This document shows positions 1 through 8,896 of a stretch of 64,000 nucleotides of DNA, in pieces; position 1 is the stretch's first letter; each line of letters starts with the position of its first letter. This stretch comes from Nodularia spumigena CCY9414. GTDB lineage: Bacteria; Cyanobacteriota; Cyanobacteriia; Cyanobacteriales; Nostocaceae. The notes beneath the pieces were generated by a model. That model worked only from the letters and a program-made list of their open reading frames with translations. It did not search any database and had not been told where the DNA came from. The position numbers and the translations under genes are program-made. The stretch is taken from contig NZ_CP007203.1 in the NCBI RefSeq assembly GCF_000340565.2, forward strand, positions 2,411,858 through 2,475,857. Direction: 5' to 3'.

Positions 1-325
1 GATGAATTATTGTTCAGAAGCCTACCTATTCTAGCTTTGAAGCCTCTAGAACTAAATTTGCAGTTGACGCTAACAGCCCAAAGCTTTACCAGGAGAGAAT
101 TTTAGTTGATTAATCCTTATTAGGGATTGAAGTTTTCAGCAGAGAAAACGCGAGAGGATATTTTTTGAGGTATAGCAACCGCCAAGGACGTTAGGACATA
201 AACTGATCATAAAAGTTAGACACCGAAAGGATTTTACCCTACTCCCTACTCCCCACTCCCCAGCTATACAACATTTAAAATATTGATAAATTCTGCAAAA
301 AAAGACCTATTGCCCAAGACAATAT
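1..325. other. Left-edge region without a supported gene
   Basis: One forward frame is open from base 1 to a TAG at 103-105 and could be the last 34 codons of a gene entering from the left, but it shows no recognisable motif. Three ACTCCCY heptamers stand in tandem at 241-261, the same STRR type found inside nirA, narB and mfd. Nothing else is evident. Confidence 0.4.
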
Positions 326-778
326 TTAATGTTTAATATTGCTGCTACGAATAATCCAATAACTAATCGATAGAGCTAAAATGGCAACTCCTAAACCAAT
401 GATCTCAACGCCAGTAATTTTGCCTAAATCAAGAATAATAATTTTACGTGCAACTGCAATTAAAGAAGTAACAATAACTAACTCAACGTGAACAACGTGT
501 TTGCGGAGATAAGCTGTAATATTTTCTAATATTTCTAAAGCAATTAAAATGTTTAAGAATAATCCAAAAATCGTAAATAATACTTCATTGAACTTACCAT
601 AAGGATTAGTAAATAATTCCTTGATTAGGTAAACTCCTAGATCAAAAATTGCGGCTAAAATCACCACTACCATAGCCAGTGATAGGATCTTAGAAACAAG
701 CACCTCGATATTTTCTATCAGGCGCATAAAATTTTCGTCCTTAGCCAAATTCACAATCTTTCTGAGTAGATGCTTCAT
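326..778 (-). CDS. PsiE-family membrane protein
   Basis: The 150-residue protein has four hydrophobic segments (roughly residues 28-52, 64-86, 95-115 and 122-143) joined by short charged loops, the layout of the phosphate-starvation-inducible PsiE family (recognised by pattern, not by a search). The family's biochemical role is unknown; it is an inner-membrane protein and in E. coli PsiE is induced by phosphate limitation. The start ATG overlaps the stop codon of a short remnant of an RND efflux pump in an ATGA arrangement, so it may once have been translationally coupled to that pump gene. No Pho box was identified. Confidence 0.75.
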   Translation of the reverse strand: MKHLLRKIVNLAKDENFMRLIENIEVLVSKILSLAMVVVILAAIFDLGVYLIKELFTNPYGKFNEVLFTIFGLFLNILIALEILENITAYLRKHVVHVELVIVTSLIAVARKIIILDLGKITGVEIIGLGVAILALSISYWIIRSSNIKH

Positions 779-849
779 ATCACTTGTGAGGGAGTATTCA
801 TTGTTTCTACCATGACAATGGCATCATTGACTACAATTCCTACAAGAAC
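775..849 (-). pseudogene. Relic of an RND efflux pump gene
   Basis: Read on the minus strand this stretch encodes VLVGIVVNDAIVMVE and then nine more residues before a TGA that overlaps the psiE start. The G-I-V-V-N-x-A-I-V-x-V core is a hallmark of a transmembrane helix in RND (AcrB/CzcA-type) permeases. The frame is closed upstream by a TAA at 850-852, so only about 24 codons of a gene normally near 1000 codons remain. I infer a decayed pump gene. Confidence 0.6.
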
Positions 850-897
850 TTAGTCGCAATAACTAGCCGGAGCTTCAAACCCTTGTCTGATAGCGAA

Positions 898-915
898 AGT
901 CGTCTTTAGACGACT
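898..915. repeat. Perfect 7-bp hairpin
   Basis: AGTCGTC and GACGACT flank a TTTA loop. It stands in gene-free DNA and has no T-tract on either side that would make it an obvious terminator. It looks like a dispersed cyanobacterial palindrome. Confidence 0.4.
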
Positions 916-969
916 GGGAAAAGATTTTAGTCCATTTTAATGAATTTTAGCGATCAGCGTCGAAATTGA

Positions 970-1062
970 TAGGACTTACGCAGAAACTCTCTTAAACCCT
1001 CTTGACTCGGTGTACTCTGTGCCTGGAGTGGTTGGTTTTCCCATAAATTTGCGTAAGTCCTA
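970..1062. mobile_element. MITE-like element, subfamily A, with target duplication
   Basis: The core 971-1061 is 91 bp, begins AGGACTTACGC and ends GCGTAAGTCCT as inverted repeats. It is flanked by ATTGA at 965-969 and 1063-1067 (the match extends to AATTGAT). It has no coding capacity. The interior resembles the copies near 32.5, 52.7 and 54.4 kb. I infer a non-autonomous transposed element. Confidence 0.8.
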
Positions 1063-1322
1063 ATTGATTTAAGAGCGGGTTTTGTCGCTGATTTCAAATG
1101 GTGCAAGATTTAAGGTGCAAATCGTTGGCTATATCGAGAAATCAGCATCACTCTCTAGATGTATATTAGGTAGTGTAAATTACCCCACACAGATGCTACA
1201 TAGTCTTGCAGAGGAGGGAGGTCAAGCTTTTTGAGAATTGATAGTTTTGAACTGTATCCTTTAAACCGGATAAACATCAAATTTATCTACTCCCAAAGCT
1301 CTGGAGAGAAAAAACACAGAAA
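1063..1322. other. Upstream region of trxB
   Basis: About 260 bp without a gene. There is a purine-rich stretch before the trxB ATG (CTGGAGAG, about 20 bases upstream) but no convincing operator or riboswitch. Confidence 0.3.
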
Positions 1323-2318
1323 ATGAATCTTGTGAATTCCGAGCATCGTCAAATAATTATTATCGGTGCTGGTTCAGCTGGATTAACTGCTGCGATTTAT
1401 ACAGCACGGGCTAACCTGAAGCCATTAGTAATTAGGGGGCTTGAACCGGGGGGTCAACTTGCTACTACTACAGAGGTGGAAAACTATCCAGGCTTTGTCA
1501 ATGGGATTCTCGGACCAGAATTAATGCAGCATTTTGAAGCGCAAGCAGCCCGCTTTGGTACAGAATTGCGTTATGGGATGATTACATCTGTAGATTTTTC
1601 ACAGCGACCATTTCGCCTCATCTTGGATGATGAAAAAACCTTGTTGGCTGATGCTGTAATTATCGCTACTGGTGCTAGTCCCAAATATCTGGGTTTGGAA
1701 AACGAAAAAAGGCTCCTGGGTCATGGTGTGTCATCCTGCGCCACCTGTGATGCAGCTTTTTTCCAAGAACAGGAAGTTGCAATTGTTGGCGGTGGGGATA
1801 CGGCGATAGAAGATGCTATCTTCTTAACACGCTTTTGTGCCAAAGTTTATGTTATTCACCGACGCAAAAAATTGCGTGCTTCTAAAATTTTACAGGCGCG
1901 TGCTTTTGCCAAAGAAAAGATCAGCTTTATTTGGAATACATTAGTCGAAGATATTTTGGGAGAAGAGGAAGTAGAAGGATTACTACTAAAAAATATAGAA
2001 ACTAAAGAGACATTTAACCTATCCGTAGCGGGTTTATTTGTCGCCATCGGTTATCAGCCAAATACAAAGATTTTTCAGGGATGGCTGGACATGGACAACA
2101 CAGGATATATCCGCACCCTTCCTGGTTCAACATATACAAATGTTACTGGTGTGTTTGCCAGTGGTGACGCTCAAGACCATGTATATCGACAAGCCGCGAC
2201 TGCTGTCGGAACTGGCTGTATGGCGGCTATTGATGCTGAACGTTGGCTAGAGTCGCAAAATCAGGTTTCAGTTTCCCACGCCGATAAATGGGGGAAGTTG
2301 GCTGATTCTCAGGAGTAA
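1323..2318 (+). CDS. trxB: Thioredoxin-disulfide reductase (NADPH)
   Basis: A flavoprotein that passes electrons from NADPH through FAD to thioredoxin in the cytoplasm. Visible motifs are the FAD Rossmann loop GAGSAG (residues 15-20), the redox-active CATC (139-142), the NADPH loop GGGDTA (156-161) followed by HRRKKLRA (179-186), and the C-terminal FAD motif SGDAQD. At 331 residues it is of normal TrxB length and lacks the fused thioredoxin domain of cyanobacterial NTRC. It converges with narB about 50 bp downstream. Assignment is by motif order. The CATC and HRRxxxRA combination favours true NADPH-dependent TrxB over ferredoxin-type relatives, which often lack the basic NADPH motif. Confidence 0.93.
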   Translation: MNLVNSEHRQIIIIGAGSAGLTAAIYTARANLKPLVIRGLEPGGQLATTTEVENYPGFVNGILGPELMQHFEAQAARFGTELRYGMITSVDFSQRPFRLILDDEKTLLADAVIIATGASPKYLGLENEKRLLGHGVSSCATCDAAFFQEQEVAIVGGGDTAIEDAIFLTRFCAKVYVIHRRKKLRASKILQARAFAKEKISFIWNTLVEDILGEEEVEGLLLKNIETKETFNLSVAGLFVAIGYQPNTKIFQGWLDMDNTGYIRTLPGSTYTNVTGVFASGDAQDHVYRQAATAVGTGCMAAIDAERWLESQNQVSVSHADKWGKLADSQE

Positions 2319-2371
2319 AGTCTGATCTGACTATTGTGATATTGCTGTTAATCGTATTGAAACTGGTGAAT

Positions 2372-4672
2372 TTACTCAGGACTTACGCAAAAATTCTTTG
2401 AAACCCTCTTGACTTCGTGTACTTTGTGTCCTTTGTGGTTCGTTTTTTCATAATTTTGGGTCAGTTGTGAACCTTGTAGTTGATGCTGTGCTGGTAGTAA
2501 CTCTGCATTGATTGGGGTTAGTTGTACAGCACAAGCTTTTAATTCTGGTTGTAAGGAATCTGGGCAAGATTCAGGATGGGTAAGGGTGTTAGCTTCGGCA
2601 TCATCTGCCCATAAAGCCCCCCAGTGCATGGGGATAAATACAGTCCCTGGTGCGATCGCTTTCGTAATTTTAGCAGGAAATTTCGTTTTACCCCGACGCG
2701 ATCGCACTTCCACTATTTGATTTTCAGTAATTTTTAACCTAGCAGCATCACGGGGATGAATCTCAATAAATGGTTCGGGGTGCATTTTCCGGATTTTTTC
2801 AATGTGTCCCGTGCGCGTTTGGGTGTGCCAATGCCCATAAAGTCGTCCAGTTGTCAAGACAAAAGGATAATCAGGATCGGGTGGTTCTGCTAAACCCTTA
2901 GAATAATATGCTCCAAAACGCGCCCTTCCGTCTGGCGTGCGGAAACGTAAATCAGTATAAAGACGTTTTGAGGAAGTAGCAGATTCCCTACTCCCCACTC
3001 CCCACTCCCCACTCCCCTGCTTTGGATGAGGCCATTGAGTGGGACCGTTTATTTGTAATTGTTCGTGACTAATACCAGTCATATCGCAGAGGCGATCGCC
3101 TGTCAATTGCACAAACTCGGTATAAACTTGAGATGAGTTAGCAAAAGCAAATTCTTTCTCAAAACCCAACCTGCGCCCCACTTCCGCGAAAATTTCCCAA
3201 TCAGCTTTGGCTTCTCTGGGCGGTTGGCGGAAGGCTTGACACAAAGTCACCGTTCTTTCAGAATTAGTCATCACGCCAGTTTTCTCACTCCACTGGGCTG
3301 CGGGTAAAAGAATGTGAGCGTAAGCAGAGGTTTCTGTGGGATAATAGGCATCTTGGTAAATTGTTAAAGGCGATCGCCATAAAGCCTTTTTAGTTCTTTC
3401 TAAATCTGGCATACTCACAGCCGGATTAGTCGCTGCAATCCACAGTAAACCTACAGCATCATTTTCCAAACCAGTAATCATATCCCAAGCAGTTAAACCG
3501 GGATGAGGTGAAATTCGCCCAGGTTCTAATCCCCAAAACTGCTCAACTTCCGCACGATGTTGGGGATTTTTTACCAAACGATAACCGGGTAACAAATGCG
3601 CCAAACCCCCGGCTTCTCTACCTCCCATCGCATTCGGCTGACCCGTAAGGGAAAAAGGTCCCGCTCCTGGTTTACCAATTTGTCCAGTCATTAAATGCAG
3701 ATTAATGATAGTTCTGACCTTCGCCGTCCCTTCACTGGATTGATTTACACCCATTGACCACAGAGAAAGCACCCGTTGAGATTCTCCCCAGTACCGAGCT
3801 GCGGTTTCTAAATCTTCAATACTGATACCACATTGACGAGCCGCAACTTCTGGAGGGTAATGACGAATCACCTCAGCGTATTCCGAAAAATTGCTTGTAC
3901 ACTCATCAATAAAACCGATATCAATATAATTCCAACGCATCAATAAATGAGCCATCCCATTCATCAAATCAATATCTGTACCCGGACGAATAGCTAAATG
4001 TAAATCAGCAGCTTCAGCCGTTGGTGTGCGCCGAGGGTCAACCACAATCATTTTGACGTGGCGATTCTTTTTATGATGTTTTACCAACCTGTTAAAAACA
4101 ATGGGGTGACATTCCGCCGTATTCGTACCAATTAAAAATGCACAATCAGTTAAATCTAAATCTTCATAACAGCAAGGCGGTCCATCCGAGCCAAAACTTT
4201 GAATATATCCAGACACAGCACTAGACATACATAAACGCGAATTGGCATCAAAATTATTAGTACCCAGACATCCTTTTAAAAGTTTCTGAGCTATATAGTA
4301 ATCTTCAGTTTGAAACTGACCAGAACCATACATACAAATAGCTTCAGAACCTTGGTTGCTGCGAATTGTTTGGATACGTTGCGTAATAATATTAAAAACT
4401 TCATCCCAACTAACTCTGCGAAACTCCTGATTTAAAGAATCCCGCACCATTGGGTAATGTAATCTATTTTTATCTAAAGATTCAGCAATAGTTGCACCCT
4501 TAACACAAACCATACCTTTACTTGACGGATGAGCCTTATCACCCCGTACCCGCCAAATCGGATTTCCCTGACTATCTCGATTAGTTGGTTTTGCCAATTG
4601 CGCCGGCGGTGAAACCTCCAGTCCACAGCCCACACCACAGTAAGGACAAAGAGTTTTAGTAAATTCAGTCAT
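2372..4672 (-). CDS. narB: Ferredoxin-nitrate reductase
   Basis: Reduces nitrate to nitrite with ferredoxin as donor; a molybdopterin guanine dinucleotide and 4Fe-4S enzyme of the cytoplasm. Cluster cysteines are C9, C12, C16 and C56, counted from the chosen start. I chose the ATG at 4672 because the residues upstream of it (open to 4723) have no family resemblance and the 4Fe-4S motif then sits at the N-terminus as usual. The molybdopterin-binding fold and C-terminal dinucleotide-binding region ([16 protein letters not shown]) are present. Two oddities stand out: four tandem heptamers encode a G/S/E/W-rich insert at about residues 552-563, and the last 30 residues come from a truncated mobile element, making the protein longer (766 aa) than is usual. 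It is the last gene of the nirA-nrtP-narB cluster. Confidence 0.95.
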   Translation of the reverse strand: MTEFTKTLCPYCGVGCGLEVSPPAQLAKPTNRDSQGNPIWRVRGDKAHPSSKGMVCVKGATIAESLDKNRLHYPMVRDSLNQEFRRVSWDEVFNIITQRIQTIRSNQGSEAICMYGSGQFQTEDYYIAQKLLKGCLGTNNFDANSRLCMSSAVSGYIQSFGSDGPPCCYEDLDLTDCAFLIGTNTAECHPIVFNRLVKHHKKNRHVKMIVVDPRRTPTAEAADLHLAIRPGTDIDLMNGMAHLLMRWNYIDIGFIDECTSNFSEYAEVIRHYPPEVAARQCGISIEDLETAARYWGESQRVLSLWSMGVNQSSEGTAKVRTIINLHLMTGQIGKPGAGPFSLTGQPNAMGGREAGGLAHLLPGYRLVKNPQHRAEVEQFWGLEPGRISPHPGLTAWDMITGLENDAVGLLWIAATNPAVSMPDLERTKKALWRSPLTIYQDAYYPTETSAYAHILLPAAQWSEKTGVMTNSERTVTLCQAFRQPPREAKADWEIFAEVGRRLGFEKEFAFANSSQVYTEFVQLTGDRLCDMTGISHEQLQINGPTQWPHPKQGSGEWGVGSRESATSSKRLYTDLRFRTPDGRARFGAYYSKGLAEPPDPDYPFVLTTGRLYGHWHTQTRTGHIEKIRKMHPEPFIEIHPRDAARLKITENQIVEVRSRRGKTKFPAKITKAIAPGTVFIPMHWGALWADDAEANTLTHPESCPDSLQPELKACAVQLTPINAELLPAQHQLQGSQLTQNYEKTNHKGHKVHEVKRVSKNFCVSPE
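2378..2461. mobile_element. Truncated subfamily A element forming the narB tail
   Basis: The left end AGGACTTACGC starts at 2378 and the interior follows the subfamily A pattern, but the right terminal repeat is missing where it meets narB coding sequence. Read on the minus strand it supplies the last ~28 codons of narB, up to the stop at 2372. Confidence 0.7.
2990..3017. repeat. Four ACTCCCC heptamers inside narB
   Basis: Four exact tandem copies of ACTCCCC, preceded by a degenerate half copy. In the narB frame they encode a GSGEWGVGS-type segment. This is the STRR class known from heterocystous cyanobacteria, here within coding sequence. Confidence 0.9.
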
Positions 4673-4713
4673 GGTAGATTGCTTTGAGTGGGGATACAGA
4701 AGAATGGAAAAAC

Positions 4714-4826
4714 GAACCGCCAAGACGCAAAGAACGCCAAGATAAGAGGGTTTAATAGGTGTTTTACATCAGTCCTAAATCATTTCTGAACTTCTTCACT
4801 TGGCGACCTTGGCGACTTGGCGGTTC
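4714..4826. repeat. Inverted repeat in the nrtP-narB spacer
   Basis: GAACCGCCAAG at 4714-4724 is matched by its inverse CTTGGCGGTTC at 4816-4826. The arms also contain partial copies of a GCCAAG/CTTGGCG motif. It resembles a decayed short mobile element and widens the spacer between nrtP and narB to about 220 bp. No gene lies in this spacer. Confidence 0.5.
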
Positions 4827-4895
4827 AATAAATTCATAACTCAAATAGCAGGGCTATATGTTTTTACCAAATTGGGATGCTCTCAATGACTACTT

Positions 4896-6407
4896 TTAAT
4901 CCTCCGTAAAAGCAGGAAATTCTTCTACTATCAATTCTGGTTCATCACCTTCATGATGTTCAGCAAATGAGCCTTGAGGTTCTTTCAGCAAAAAGGCACA
5001 AAGGAAAGTTACAATCAACGCGGTAACACCAAGAGTCTGAAAAAAGATTTGGTTCCCAACATCACCTGCTGGTAAAAGACTGTATAAGGTCAGGTAAGCC
5101 ACAGCGCCAACATTGCCGTATGCGCCGACGTTCCCAGCAATTTGACCAGTAATTCGCCGCTTTACTAAAGGCACAATGGCATAAGTAGAACCTTCCCCAG
5201 CTTGAACGAAGAATGAACAACTCATAGTCAGTATAATTGCTATGGGTAACCACCAATTACTACTGACACTACTCATGATTAAATAAGTAAGACCCATACC
5301 ACCAGTGAGTATGGTCATTGTCCATTTACGACTACCGACTGTATCTGAAACCCAACCGCCGCCGGGACGCGCAAATAAGTTCATGAATGCGTAACTAGCA
5401 GCAATCATTCCTGCTAATACTTTACTGAGGCTGAAAGTTGATTCAAAAAATGCTGGTAGCATGGAAACAACAGCTAACTCTGAACCAAAGTTGACAAAAT
5501 AAGTTAGTTCTAAAATTGCTACTTGCGAAAACTGATAACGGTCTTTAGCAGCATATTGTTTTTTACCGGTCATTAATTCTTGATTTACATCCCAGCATTT
5601 ATAGGCTTGGAAGAGGTACAGACCAATTAACAAAAGGTAGACAATAAATAACTGTGTTGGAGAAAGTAAACCAATTTTAGAGATGCGCCAAGCTAATACG
5701 GCTAAGATGCCCACTAAGGGAATATTGGTTAACATCAGCAGCCAAAAGCTTTTCTTGGTAGTAACTTCTATGCCGCCGTGACGGGAAGGACGTTGATAAA
5801 CTTTGCCAGTGGGAGTATCTTCAACGTTGAAAAAATAGATAGCTCCATAGATAGCAGCTATTATCCCAGTTAATGCGATCGCCAGTCGCCAATTAAGTTG
5901 ACCAACAGTGAACAAAGCCGTCGCCGCCGCTAGTGAAGGTAAAGTAAACGCCGCAGCTGCGGAACCAAAATTACCCCAACCTCCATAAATTCCCTCTGCA
6001 ATCCCAATTTCTTTGGGGGGGAACCATTCAGCAACCATGCGAATCCCAATTACAAACCCAGCACCGACTATACTGAGCGCCAAGCGACTGATAATCAACT
6101 GGCTGAAGTTTTGGGCTGAAGCAAAGGCCAGACAGGGAATAGCCGCATACATCAGCAAGATTGAGTAAGTAATCCGTGGACCATACTTATCTAAAACCAT
6201 ACCAATAATAATCCGGGCTGGCACAGTTAAAGCCACATTACAAATAGCGATGGTTCTAACTTGTCCTTCTGTTAAGCTCAGTGCTTCTTTGATGGCTGTT
6301 TGAAACGGGGCAAAGTTAAACCAAACCACGAATGATAAAAAGAATGCAAACCAAGTCAGATGCAAGATGCGGTAGCGACCGTTGAAGGAAAATAATCCTG
6401 TCAGCAT
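4896..6407 (-). CDS. nrtP: Nitrate/nitrite permease, MFS superfamily (NNP family)
   Basis: A 503-residue plasma-membrane transporter with about 12 hydrophobic segments, expected to import nitrate and nitrite. The N-terminal half carries the family-like stretches FNFAPF (about 31-36) and a GxxxDxxGPR loop (GMVLDKYGPR, near 74-83); GGWGNFGSAAAAF in the fifth helix region resembles the nitrate signature G-rich segment of NNP proteins. Location between nirA and narB on the same strand supports the substrate. A central cytoplasmic loop near residues 200-215 and an acidic C-terminal tail (EHHEGDEPELIVEE) are typical of cyanobacterial NrtP. This replaces the four-gene ABC importer nrtABCD seen at this position in some freshwater strains. 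Confidence 0.9.
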   Translation of the reverse strand: MLTGLFSFNGRYRILHLTWFAFFLSFVVWFNFAPFQTAIKEALSLTEGQVRTIAICNVALTVPARIIIGMVLDKYGPRITYSILLMYAAIPCLAFASAQNFSQLIISRLALSIVGAGFVIGIRMVAEWFPPKEIGIAEGIYGGWGNFGSAAAAFTLPSLAAATALFTVGQLNWRLAIALTGIIAAIYGAIYFFNVEDTPTGKVYQRPSRHGGIEVTTKKSFWLLMLTNIPLVGILAVLAWRISKIGLLSPTQLFIVYLLLIGLYLFQAYKCWDVNQELMTGKKQYAAKDRYQFSQVAILELTYFVNFGSELAVVSMLPAFFESTFSLSKVLAGMIAASYAFMNLFARPGGGWVSDTVGSRKWTMTILTGGMGLTYLIMSSVSSNWWLPIAIILTMSCSFFVQAGEGSTYAIVPLVKRRITGQIAGNVGAYGNVGAVAYLTLYSLLPAGDVGNQIFFQTLGVTALIVTFLCAFLLKEPQGSFAEHHEGDEPELIVEEFPAFTED

Positions 6408-6536
6408 TTAATATTCCTTTGTTAAATATGTTCTTGTGGACACGGGATGAATCGCGTGTTTAATCTTCAGGATGAGGGGACGGGTGGGGACACCCATCCC
6501 ACAGGAAAATATGGATTTTTATTTGTCAGTCCCTAA

Positions 6537-8144
6537 TTAGGAATTATTCAGTTCTGCTCCGAAGTGCTGAATGAGTAAATCTCGCAATACTGGTTGTAAA
6601 TCTTCGCAGGGGATGCCTTTTTGTACGCAGTTTCCCAGATGCGCGTCTTTGCCAACTGTGCCACCCATATAGATGTCTACGCCTTCTACAGGTTTGCCAT
6701 TTTTACGGGCTTTAGTTCCCATCAAGCCGATGTCTGCAACTTGAGGCTGTCCGCAGGAATTAGGACAACCAGTCCAGTGAATTCGCACGGCACGAGTCAG
6801 GGTTAACTCGGCTTGTAAGGCTTGAGCCATTTCCAGGGCTTGGTTTTTGGTTTCAATTAAGGCAAAGTTACAAAACTGTGCGCCTGTACAAGAAACAAGC
6901 GATCGCGTTAACATATCTGGGTTAATGGCAAATTTTTCTAGTAGCGCCTCTGTTAAAAATGTTGCCAACCGCGAGTCAGGAATATTGGGGATAATGATGT
7001 TCTGTTCAACTGTCAACCGAACTTCACCACTGCCATAAACCTCTGCTAGACTGGCAATTTCAAACATATCTTGAGCATACAGCCGCCCCACAGGAATATT
7101 TAAACCTACGTAGTTTAATCCTGCTTGTTTCTGTTTATATACCCCAATATGGTCGCGTTTTTCCCAGTCAATTTCGTCTTTAGGAGTTGCGGGTAACAGT
7201 GCTTTACCCAAACGCGTTTCTACTTCAGCACGAAATTTTTCTACACCCCATTCATCAAGTAGCCACATCAAGCGAGACTTAAGACGGTTAGCCCGTAAAC
7301 CGTTGTCACGATAAACTTCTAAAACTGCTCTACATACAGCTACCACATCCTCTGGAGACACCCAAGCATTAAGCGGAATTGCAGCTTCACAGCGTTTAGC
7401 TGAGAAAAAACCCCCGACAAGGATGTTAAAGCCGAAGACTGATGCTTCTGGTTTTTCACCACTCCCCACTCCCCATTCCCCACTCCCCACTCCCCATTCC
7501 CCACTCCCCTCTTGAAAGGCTGGAACAAAGGCTAAATCGTTAATTTCTGCGTGAACTGAATTGTCACGACCTCCGGCGATCGCAATATTAAATTTTCGTG
7601 GTAAGTTGCTAAACTCTGGGTTTCCTTCCCCTTTATTGGTCAGCATATCTTGAACTTGCTGCACCAGTTCCCTAGTATCAAATAACTCATCCGCATCTAA
7701 ACCAGCTACAGGGTTGCCTGTGATATTACGGACATTATCCATCCCAGATTGGATGCTGGTTAAACCAACTGAGTGCAATTTCTCAAAGATATCTGGTAAA
7801 TCTTCAAGTCTGATACCCCGCAGTTGCATATTCTGTCTGGTAGTAATATCAGCACTACCATCATCTCCGTAACGCTGTAATACTGACGCTAAAACACGCA
7901 ACTGATGGCTAGTAAGAACACCGTTAGGTATCCGCATCCGCATCATAAACTTACCTGGGGTAACTGGGCGAAAAAATACACCCATCCACTTGAGGCGATG
8001 GTCGCGGTCGTTTACATCCATTGCTTCCCAGCCGAGAGAGGCAAATTTTGCTATCTCCTCCTTGACAGCAAGCCCATCTTTCTCGGCCTTGAGTTTTTCA
8101 AACTTATTCAGGTTAGTTTTGGTAGTAGTTACTGTATCTGTCAT
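6537..8144 (-). CDS. nirA: Ferredoxin-nitrite reductase
   Basis: Catalyses six-electron reduction of nitrite to ammonium using ferredoxin; a cytoplasmic siroheme and 4Fe-4S enzyme. The cofactor cysteines are C419 and C425 (CTGAQFC) and C460 and C464 (CPNSC). Length is 535 residues, including an insert at about residues 212-232 encoded by seven tandem heptamers. The insert falls between the AFVPAF and FGFNILVGG segments, which are contiguous or nearly so in the family as I recall it. First gene of nirA-nrtP-narB, with spacers of 129 and about 220 bp. Its siroheme cofactor would be made by the cobA and chelatase genes at 34.6-36.1 kb. NtcA control is expected for the family, but I saw no perfect GTA-N8-TAC site upstream. 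Confidence 0.95.
   Translation of the reverse strand: MTDTVTTTKTNLNKFEKLKAEKDGLAVKEEIAKFASLGWEAMDVNDRDHRLKWMGVFFRPVTPGKFMMRMRIPNGVLTSHQLRVLASVLQRYGDDGSADITTRQNMQLRGIRLEDLPDIFEKLHSVGLTSIQSGMDNVRNITGNPVAGLDADELFDTRELVQQVQDMLTNKGEGNPEFSNLPRKFNIAIAGGRDNSVHAEINDLAFVPAFQEGSGEWGVGSGEWGVGSGEKPEASVFGFNILVGGFFSAKRCEAAIPLNAWVSPEDVVAVCRAVLEVYRDNGLRANRLKSRLMWLLDEWGVEKFRAEVETRLGKALLPATPKDEIDWEKRDHIGVYKQKQAGLNYVGLNIPVGRLYAQDMFEIASLAEVYGSGEVRLTVEQNIIIPNIPDSRLATFLTEALLEKFAINPDMLTRSLVSCTGAQFCNFALIETKNQALEMAQALQAELTLTRAVRIHWTGCPNSCGQPQVADIGLMGTKARKNGKPVEGVDIYMGGTVGKDAHLGNCVQKGIPCEDLQPVLRDLLIQHFGAELNNS
7461..7509. repeat. Seven ACTCCCC/ATTCCCC heptamers inside nirA
   Basis: Seven uninterrupted 7-bp units, five ACTCCCC and two ATTCCCC in the order C,C,T,C,C,T,C. 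Because three heptamers equal seven codons, the protein shows the 7-residue period GEWGVGS. The reading frame of nirA stays open through the array. Confidence 0.95.
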
Positions 8145-8458
8145 GAATTGACTCTCATTGCAAATGGCTAATCAGGTGAGAACTTTGGACGTTAGTTGCC
8201 CAATATCAATTAACACGTAGTCTTTTTATGTCTCAGTCTACGAGGTTTAGTGATTTAACACGTATATTTGTTTGTGGCTAATTTCTCGTACTCCAGAGCC
8301 TTTCCAGGAGACTCATCTGCTACTCGATAACAAGCAAGATGCAAGTTTATCAACTTAACTCAAGTTGTAGTTAGTGGGGAAAATTTGTAATCTTTGGCAT
8401 TTAGAGAATTTGTCAAGCTGGTTTAGTTACCTACTTATGTAACGATTTCGATACTTAC
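8145..8458. promoter_or_regulatory. Upstream region of nirA with two palindromes
   Basis: About 315 bp upstream of nirA. GTTAC-N8-GTAAC at 8427-8444 is a perfect 5-bp inverted repeat. It overlaps GTAACGATTTCGATAC at 8440-8455, a near-palindrome with GTA...TAC ends but a 10-base rather than 8-base spacer. I tested each GTA in the region and none forms the canonical NtcA GTA-N8-TAC. The true operator is therefore uncertain. Confidence 0.35.
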
Positions 8459-8628
8459 AGGACTTACGCAAAATTATGGAAAAACGAACCACGTTCGCGT
8501 AGCGTCTCCCTTTGGGAGAAGGACACGTTGGCGCTAGCCTCTCCCCTTCTCCCAAAGGGAGAGGCTAGCGCCAAGGGAGAAGGACACGAAGTTAAGAAGG
8601 TTTCAGAGAGTTCTTGGGTAAGTCCTAA
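8459..8628. mobile_element. Composite MITE-like element with an internal hairpin
   Basis: The core 8460-8627 (168 bp) has the AGGACTTACGC start and an end with one mismatch (GGGTAAGTCCT), flanked by ACTTA at 8454-8458 and 8629-8633. Inside is a perfect 16-bp inverted repeat, GGCGCTAGCCTCTCCC at 8531-8546 and its inverse at 8558-8573, absent from the 91-bp copies. It lies between nirA and ndhD and separates their promoters. Confidence 0.8.
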
Positions 8629-8896
8629 CTTATCAGGTTAAGGTGAGTTTATAGTTAAAATAGTATACATTGCTACCTTTTTTTGAATTTTTTGTTCAAA
8701 GCGCATCAAATGAATGCAATTTCTGCATGAGAAGGAGTTTTTGCTCATGAAGGAAAGCCCCTGATCAAAAGTGCTGAGTGCTAATGCTGTGAGTTGTGGT
8801 AGGATAATTTGCGGGAATAAATACTTATTAAGAAATTATTAAAAAGTTTAATAATATGAGATGATGAAAAAATAGGTATTATTTCTTAGTGATATA
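8629..8896. other. Upstream region of ndhD
   Basis: About 270 bp, AT-rich, with no gene. No clear promoter boxes or riboswitch were recognised. Confidence 0.3.

Noticed and set aside
8145-8459. Canonical NtcA site upstream of nirA
   Set aside because: Each GTA in the stretch was extended by eight bases and none is followed by TAC.
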